From NCBI GenBank assembly GCA_022561355.1, contig JADFRJ010000066.1, positions 1-10,523 on the forward strand: 10,523 bases of DNA, read 5' to 3'. The stretch's first letter is position 1. Every line of letters begins with the position of its first letter. Shown here in pieces: positions 6,118-10,523 of the stretch. Source of the stretch: Chloroflexota bacterium. GTDB lineage: Bacteria; Chloroflexota; Dehalococcoidia; DSTF01; RBG-16-68-14. Below the pieces are notes generated by a model. That model was not told the origin of the DNA, searched no databases, and was given only the letters and a program-made list of their open reading frames with translations. The translations under genes were made by a program, and so were the position numbers.

Positions 6118-6903
6118 ATGACGAACGATACAGCACGGCCTCGCGCGCTCGTGACGGGCGCCTCCGCGGGCCTCGGCGAAGTCTTCGCGACGAAACTCGC
6201 GAAGAAGGGCTATGACCTCGTGATCACCGCCCGGCGCAAGGACCGGCTGGAGGCGCTAGCGGAGAGCCTCGCCTCCAGCGGCGCTGCGACTGAAGTCATC
6301 GAAGCGGACCTCGCGACGGACGCAGGTGTCGATCTACTCGTACCGACAGCGGGCGAGGTCGACCTGCTCGTCAACAACGCCGGCTTTGGCACCGTTGGCG
6401 ATTTCGCGGAGCTGCCGATCGAGCGCGAGCTGAACGAGCTGAACGTCAACGTCCGCGCGCTGATGAGGCTCTCCCACGCCGCACTCCGCGGTATGACCGA
6501 GCGCGGCCGCGGCGCGATCATCAACGTCGCGTCCACGGCAGCGTTCCAGCCTATCCCCCACAACGCCACCTATGCTGCGACGAAGGCCTTCGTGCTGCAC
6601 TTCTCCGAGGCGCTGCATGAGGAGGCGAAGAGGCGTGGCGTCACCGTCACCTGCCTCTGCCCAGGCCCGGTCAAGACCGAGTTCCAAGAGGTCGCCGGCG
6701 TCAACGAGAGTACCGTCCCCGCGATCATGTGGACGAGCGCGGAGGACGTTGTCGATTCGGCGCTCTCTGCTATGGCCGTGCGCAGGGCATATGTCGTCCC
6801 TGGCGCGATGAATGTCATGACGGCCATGGGTGGACGCCTCGTGCCACGCTTTCTCACGCGCAAAGTCGCGGGCGCCTTCTTCCGTGACCGTGCTCAGCCC
6901 TAG
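6118..6903 (+). CDS. SDR family NADP-type oxidoreductase
   Basis: Short-chain dehydrogenase of 261 residues, unrelated in detail to the one in the his operon. TGASAGLG is at 13-20, and a basic pair R39-R40 after strand 2 (ITARRKDRLEAL) favours NADP(H). NNAG is at 86-89, and the active site is S139, Y152 and K156 (YAATK). PGPVKTEF at 182-189 is the usual segment after the active site. The pattern resembles the DltE/YqjQ-like subgroup of SDRs that act on lipids or small carbonyls, but the substrate cannot be assigned. The C-terminal part (about 230-256) is mildly hydrophobic and basic. It follows the HExxH protein by 65 bases on the same strand. Its stop is only 14 bases from the stop of the convergent FAD oxidase gene. 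Confidence 0.93.
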   Translation: MTNDTARPRALVTGASAGLGEVFATKLAKKGYDLVITARRKDRLEALAESLASSGAATEVIEADLATDAGVDLLVPTAGEVDLLVNNAGFGTVGDFAELPIERELNELNVNVRALMRLSHAALRGMTERGRGAIINVASTAAFQPIPHNATYAATKAFVLHFSEALHEEAKRRGVTVTCLCPGPVKTEFQEVAGVNESTVPAIMWTSAEDVVDSALSAMAVRRAYVVPGAMNVMTAMGGRLVPRFLTRKVAGAFFRDRAQP

Positions 6904-6917
6904 CGCTAGCCCTAGGC

Positions 6918-8042
6918 TTAGCCCATCAACTCGCGAACGCGGCTCGCGATCGCCAAGCTTGCCGTCATGCCCGGCGATTCGATGCCACCCAGGTGCACGT
7001 AGCCGTCGTCCTCCCAGATCAAAAAGTCGCGAGGAGGCTCGCCTGGGCCGGACAGTTTTGTCCGGTAGCCCACTTGCCCCGGCAGCAAGTCGTCAGCCTC
7101 CAGCCAGGGTAGGAATCGTTGCGCGGCGGCCAGAAACTCCGCCCGCCGTGCATCGTCTGCCCGAAAATCCAGGCTGGCCGATCCCTCCAGCCACTCCGTA
7201 TCAGGTCCAAGATGCACGCCCCCATCGATGTCGAGCGTCACATGCGTTCCCAGCCCGCTGCGGTCGGCATGTGGCAGCGGGTAGATCAGCCGCTGGAGCC
7301 GCGACGCCTTCTCCGGCGTCACGATGTCGTAGTAGCGGCCCTTGTTCACCGTCTGCCTCATGCGCGGCTCCCCGTCGACGTCGTACCCCAGCGCCTCAGC
7401 CAGACGATCGGCTGCCAGCCCCGCGCTGTTGACGAGCGCTGAGGCCGACAGCCGCAGCTCGCCGCCCTGCGGGTCGCGCACGTCCAGCTCGAATCCAACG
7501 CCGCTTCGCTCCAGGTGCTGCACGTCGTGCACGTAGGCGACGGATGTCCCGTTCGCAACGGCAGCCGATTCCAGCGAGCGCATCAGCTCCATCTGGTCGA
7601 TCACGCCCGTCGAGCGTGAAGATATCGCGGCCACGGCCTCGACCGACGGCTCCAGCGATACGACCTGCCGTTGCGACAGCAGTTCCAATTCGGGCACGCC
7701 ATTCAGGCGCGCGGCCGAGAGCAGCTCCTCAAGCGCCGGCAGCTCGCCCTCATCTTGAGCGATAATCAGCTTGCCCGTCCTGCGGACGCGGACGCTGTGG
7801 TCGTCCGCCCAGGCGTACAGCAGCCGGTTCCCCGCAATGCAGAGCGTCGTCTTCAACCAGTCAGGTGGATAGTAGATGCCGGCGTGGATCACGCCGCTGT
7901 TGTGCGAGCTGTTCTCGCGGCCGTAGCTCTCGTGGCGTTCCAGCAGCGCCACGCTCCGGTCGCTCGACAGCTCTGCCGCGATAGCGAGGCCCACAACGCC
8001 CGCGCCGATAATCGCGACGTCTACGTGCTCTGCGTCGCTCAT
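6918..8042 (-). CDS. lhgO: FAD-dependent L-2-hydroxyglutarate oxidase/dehydrogenase-like protein
   Basis: DAO-fold flavoprotein of 374 residues. The dinucleotide motif GAGVVG is at 13-18 with E35 at the end of strand 2. NSGVIHAGIYYPPDW at 48-62 is characteristic of the LhgO/L2HGDH group, followed by LKTTLCIAGNRLL. Later landmarks are RQTVNKGRYYD, a YPLPH segment, THVTLDIDGGVHLGP, and a C-terminal GGIESPGMTASLAI that closes the FAD site. The family oxidises L-2-hydroxyglutarate to 2-oxoglutarate, passing electrons to oxygen or quinone. Substrate is inferred from the motif; a related 2-hydroxyacid or amine oxidase is possible. It overlaps the preceding P-loop gene by four bases (ATGA), so the two are probably translationally coupled. 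No signal peptide is present. Confidence 0.85.
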   Translation of the reverse strand: MSDAEHVDVAIIGAGVVGLAIAAELSSDRSVALLERHESYGRENSSHNSGVIHAGIYYPPDWLKTTLCIAGNRLLYAWADDHSVRVRRTGKLIIAQDEGELPALEELLSAARLNGVPELELLSQRQVVSLEPSVEAVAAISSRSTGVIDQMELMRSLESAAVANGTSVAYVHDVQHLERSGVGFELDVRDPQGGELRLSASALVNSAGLAADRLAEALGYDVDGEPRMRQTVNKGRYYDIVTPEKASRLQRLIYPLPHADRSGLGTHVTLDIDGGVHLGPDTEWLEGSASLDFRADDARRAEFLAAAQRFLPWLEADDLLPGQVGYRTKLSGPGEPPRDFLIWEDDGYVHLGGIESPGMTASLAIASRVRELMG

Positions 8043-8593
8043 GGTTTGGTCAACTGCTCCGCGCCCAGCCCCACGAGAAGCGCATCGACCTCACGCGACG
8101 AACGAAGTATGCGCACGTCGTCCGTGTGCGGGTATCGCGCAAGGTCCCGCTCGAAGTGCTTGTGGTGGGCGCGCCAATGCGAGATGCCCCACAGCAAGAT
8201 CGAGTCGCGGCTGAAGAATGCGAGGCGGAACGACTCGCGGTTGCCGTTCCACAGCTCTTCGCGCCGCAACGATCGCACGATCGTACGGGTCAGCAACCGC
8301 CAATAGACGACGTGAAACGGCAGCCGCAGCCAGACCACCGTCTCGGCCCCAGCAAGCACCAGCTCTCGAACGCCTCCATAGTTGCCGTCGCAGACCCAGC
8401 CGTCTTCGTAACCGTCCAGCGTCGACGTTACGATCGAACGAAACTCATCGAGGGGGCGCTCCTGCCAGTTGGGGAGGTGATGGATCGCATCCAGTTCGAC
8501 GACAGGCAGGTCGAGCAGTTCGCCAAGCTGTCTGCCAAGCGTTGTCTTGCCGGACCCAGAGGGTCCATACACAGCGATGCGGCGGCCGATCAC
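8039..8593 (-). CDS. P-loop kinase, adenylate kinase-like / FlaR (topology modulation) family
   Basis: Small P-loop NTPase of 184 residues. Walker A GPSGSGKTT is at 10-18, followed by LGRQLGELL and VVELDAIHHLPNW. In this family the conserved D and H after the second strand, and the W, line the substrate pocket. WVCDGNYGG at 66-74 and a basic helix (RTIVRSLRREELW) follow, consistent with a lid. The family is often labelled DNA topology modulation protein FlaR, but its members look like small-molecule or nucleotide kinases and the real substrate is unknown. The start is GTG 8593, with AGGG seven bases upstream. It lies 32 bases after the cyclase gene and overlaps the FAD oxidase start by four bases. 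Confidence 0.85.
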   Translation of the reverse strand: MIGRRIAVYGPSGSGKTTLGRQLGELLDLPVVELDAIHHLPNWQERPLDEFRSIVTSTLDGYEDGWVCDGNYGGVRELVLAGAETVVWLRLPFHVVYWRLLTRTIVRSLRREELWNGNRESFRLAFFSRDSILLWGISHWRAHHKHFERDLARYPHTDDVRILRSSREVDALLVGLGAEQLTKP

Positions 8594-8625
8594 TTGTCTA
8601 CCCTAACGAAGGATCGCGCCCAGAG

Positions 8626-9570
8626 CTAACGCTCCTGCCAGCGCAACTCCCAGAGCTTCACCAGGTCCTCAAAGCCGCGCAGCTCCGTCTCGCCTAGGTC
8701 GGCGAACAGGAAGTCCTTGCCAGCAGCCAGCTGTCGCACGACATCAGACGCGATGATCTGCCCAGGTTCCGCGTGGTCAACCAACCTGGCCGCCAGGTCG
8801 ACCGACGTGCCGAAGAGGTCGATGCGACCCTCTGGGTCGCCCTCTGCAATTGGCTCTCCCGCGTTCAGCCCGATGTAGACACCGAGCAGCGACTCGGGGT
8901 GCTCCTCCTTTTGCGCGGCGACGCCGCGCTGGATGGCGATGGCACAGTCGAGTGCGCCAGACGCAATAGCAAAGCTTGCCATGATGCCATCGCCTGTGTG
9001 CTTAACCTCCGAGCCTCCGTTTGCAGACAGCGCAGACCGCACGATCGCGTTGTGGGCGCGGCGCACTTCCTGCGCAGCCGCGTCGCCGTGTCGGTCGGCG
9101 AGCGTGGTGGAGCCTTCAATGTCGGTGAAGAGGATGGTGGCGAAACCGGTCGCTTCGGGTACTCGAACGCGAATCGTGACCGCATCAGAATCGGGCAACC
9201 GAAACGTGAGCCTCACGTCGCCGAAGTCGATGATATCGCCGTCGGCCAGCCCAGTTGGCTTGGAAAGGCGTTTGCCGTTGACCCAAGTGCCGTTCGCGCT
9301 ATTCAAATCTTTCAAGATGTACGTGGAGCCTGTCCAAGTAATATTCGCCTGGTTCCGCGACACACCGGAACTCTCGATCACGATGTCGTTTCCTGGAGCT
9401 CGTCCGAGAGTTGCAGAATCTCCGCTCAGAACGTACTCCTTGTCCCACCGCTCAGAAACTAGAACAGCTGTCACTGTTCGACGCCTTCTTTTCTGACGGC
9501 GTCCTCCGTCTTCGCGTACTGGATACGAGGCTCCATCAGTTCGCAGCCCGGGTTTCGGCATCCGCCTCAT
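8626..9570 (-). CDS. FHA domain plus class III adenylyl cyclase
   Basis: Cytosolic signalling protein, 314 residues from ATG 9570. The FHA domain (about 36-125) has GR at 56-57, SR at 71-72 and NGTWVNG at 94-100, the residues that read phosphothreonine peptides; the usual His after SR is Gln here (SRNQ). The class III cyclase domain (about 142-310) has metal Asp D150 in FTDIEGST and D194 in HTGDG. K190 is the lysine expected for ATP selection, D251 is in DLFG, and R262 is in AARL. The transition-state Asn of the usual VNxAAR is Asp (D258). The likely product is cAMP. The true start may be GTG 9474, with AGAAGG nine bases upstream: FHA follows at once, and residues 1-32, including RRQKRRRR, would not be translated. 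It overlaps the upstream gene's end by 35 bases if 9570 is used. Confidence 0.88.
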   Translation of the reverse strand: MRRMPKPGLRTDGASYPVREDGGRRQKRRRRTVTAVLVSERWDKEYVLSGDSATLGRAPGNDIVIESSGVSRNQANITWTGSTYILKDLNSANGTWVNGKRLSKPTGLADGDIIDFGDVRLTFRLPDSDAVTIRVRVPEATGFATILFTDIEGSTTLADRHGDAAAQEVRRAHNAIVRSALSANGGSEVKHTGDGIMASFAIASGALDCAIAIQRGVAAQKEEHPESLLGVYIGLNAGEPIAEGDPEGRIDLFGTSVDLAARLVDHAEPGQIIASDVVRQLAAGKDFLFADLGETELRGFEDLVKLWELRWQER

Positions 9571-10523
9571 CCAAGAAGCTCCGTATCGCGGCCAAGTATG
9601 GTTCGACTACGCCCAGCGTGTTCGTGGCGCCTTCCAGGACAACGAGGCGCGCGTCTGTGATGAGGGACGCGACGGTTCTGACGGAGGTGATCTCTACGCG
9701 GTGCGCGCCCGAGTGGGAGCACACCAACGTGGGAGTCTGTATGTTTTGTAGGATCGCCCTGCCATCAAATTCTGCGATGACCTCGAAATGTCGGGCGGCC
9801 ACCTCGGGTGTGAGAGAATCACGCACCATGTTGGAGAACCAGCGTTGCAGTTCCGTCGGCCCGTTCGGATAGACAAGGGCGGCCCAACTTCTTCTCGCCA
9901 ACGCCCAATTTGCCCGGATCAATTGAGTCATCTCTTCATAGGCTGGAAGCGGCGAGTCCGAAGTACGGACATTAATAGGCTGCCAAAGCACCAACCGACG
10001 AACGCGCTCCGGATGGTCCACGGCATAGGCAGCGCCTGGTGCTGCGCCGCTAGCATACGCTATCAGGTCAAACCTCTCAAGCCCCAGTTCGTTGACGACC
10101 GCGGCGAGGTCGGCAACCTGCGCGGAGATCGCCAGGTCATCCACGTCGCGTTGGGAGCCACCCACGCCCCGGCTGTCGAAGGTGACCAACCTGCGGCCCG
10201 ACGCAAGCGCCTCGTACGTGGCCCGCTGCTCGGGATAGTTCCACGAGGACTCTTGAGCGAAGGGGAACGGACTGACGTGAACAAGCGCTCGGGCAGCGGG
10301 ATCGCCATACGTCGCATACGCGATGCGCGTGCCATCGGCGCTCGTGCAGAAGCGGATCTCCTGTTCCAGCGGTCGTTCTTCGGTAATGCGAACAGCTGTT
10401 GGGGCTCCGGGCTGCCCACCAGCTAGCTCTTGACCAGCGTGCTCTAGCTCGGTGAGAACCTCTTCGGCGGAGGCCGGCCGTTCGGCCTTCTCTTTGGCCA
10501 GCAGCCTCATGATCAGTCCCTCA
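9536..10523 (-). CDS. Ser/Thr protein kinase (C-terminal end) fused to an alpha/beta-hydrolase-like domain, cut by window edge
   Basis: The reading frame is open to the right edge, so the ATG at 10510 is internal. The first residues, EGLIMRLLAKEKAERPASAEEVL, match the last helix of a bacterial Hanks-type Ser/Thr kinase domain (LLAKxPxERPxSA). A linker of about 25 residues leads to an alpha/beta-hydrolase fold (about 52-315, counting from ATG 10510) with FDSRGVGGSQRDVDD at 111-125 and YAVDHPERVRRLVLW at 162-176. This is the type often fused to class III cyclases in bacteria. The expected Ser-Asp-His triad positions are A153 (in AYASG), A269 (in HSGAH) and N297 (in GATNT). Catalysis by the usual mechanism is therefore unlikely, and a binding or sensing role is inferred. 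The FHA-cyclase gene follows directly. Confidence 0.85.
   Translation of the reverse strand, partial: EGLIMRLLAKEKAERPASAEEVLTELEHAGQELAGGQPGAPTAVRITEERPLEQEIRFCTSADGTRIAYATYGDPAARALVHVSPFPFAQESSWNYPEQRATYEALASGRRLVTFDSRGVGGSQRDVDDLAISAQVADLAAVVNELGLERFDLIAYASGAAPGAAYAVDHPERVRRLVLWQPINVRTSDSPLPAYEEMTQLIRANWALARRSWAALVYPNGPTELQRWFSNMVRDSLTPEVAARHFEVIAEFDGRAILQNIQTPTLVCSHSGAHRVEITSVRTVASLITDARLVVLEGATNTLGVVEPYLAAIRSFLDEADAETRAAN

Noticed and set aside
6901..6920. Inverted repeat between the convergent SDR and FAD oxidase genes as a terminator
   Set aside because: GCTAGCCCTAGGCTTAGC is only a broken palindrome with no loop or U-tract; the 14-base gap is too short for a standard two-way terminator.
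8773..9462. Plus-strand open frame of 229 codons
   Set aside because: Antisense shadow of the FHA-cyclase gene; composition is Arg/Val-rich and shows no domain.
9788..10426. Plus-strand open frame of 212 codons
   Set aside because: Antisense to the kinase-hydrolase gene, which has clear domain motifs; no ribosome site.

Overview
The window looks like chromosomal DNA from a GC-rich free-living bacterium. Genes are tightly packed, several overlap by 1 to 11 bases, purine-rich ribosome sites are common, and GTG/TTG starts occur. A long-form HisG, a Ser/Thr kinase joined to an alpha/beta-hydrolase-like domain, a class III cyclase and an L2HGDH-type oxidase would fit Chloroflexota (Dehalococcoidia/SAR202-like) or a similar terrestrial or marine lineage. 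That assignment is inference from gene content. I see no rRNA, tRNA, IS element or CRISPR array.

Left block (1-5170, minus strand): a histidine biosynthesis operon read right to left from a good sigma70-type promoter at 5142-5170. The order is hisG, a zinc-dependent phospholipase C-like gene, hisD, an SDR dehydrogenase, hisC and hisB (cut by the left edge). Most junctions overlap (GTGA, TAATG, 11 bases). The exception is a 93-base gap between hisD and the SDR. Two genes in the operon are not histidine genes. hisG carries a one-base frameshift in its C-terminal regulatory domain: the last 54 residues of a normal long HisG lie in the next frame at 4223-4387.

Middle island (about 5303-6903, plus strand): a secreted or surface-anchored protein with a Pro/Thr-rich linker and an HExxH motif, then a second, NADP-type SDR. 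The first gene has a good ribosome site, but it points at an ATC codon rather than a normal start.

Right block (6918-10523, minus strand): a likely four-gene operon read right to left. It begins with the end of a Ser/Thr kinase domain fused to an alpha/beta-hydrolase-like domain (cut by the right edge). Then come an FHA plus class III adenylyl cyclase protein, a P-loop kinase of the FlaR/adenylate-kinase-like family, and an FAD-dependent L-2-hydroxyglutarate oxidase-like enzyme. The hydrolase domain appears to have lost all three catalytic-triad residues, so it may be a sensor or scaffold. With the neighbouring FHA-cyclase it suggests a kinase-to-FHA-to-cyclic-nucleotide relay. This is the most interesting candidate system in the window.
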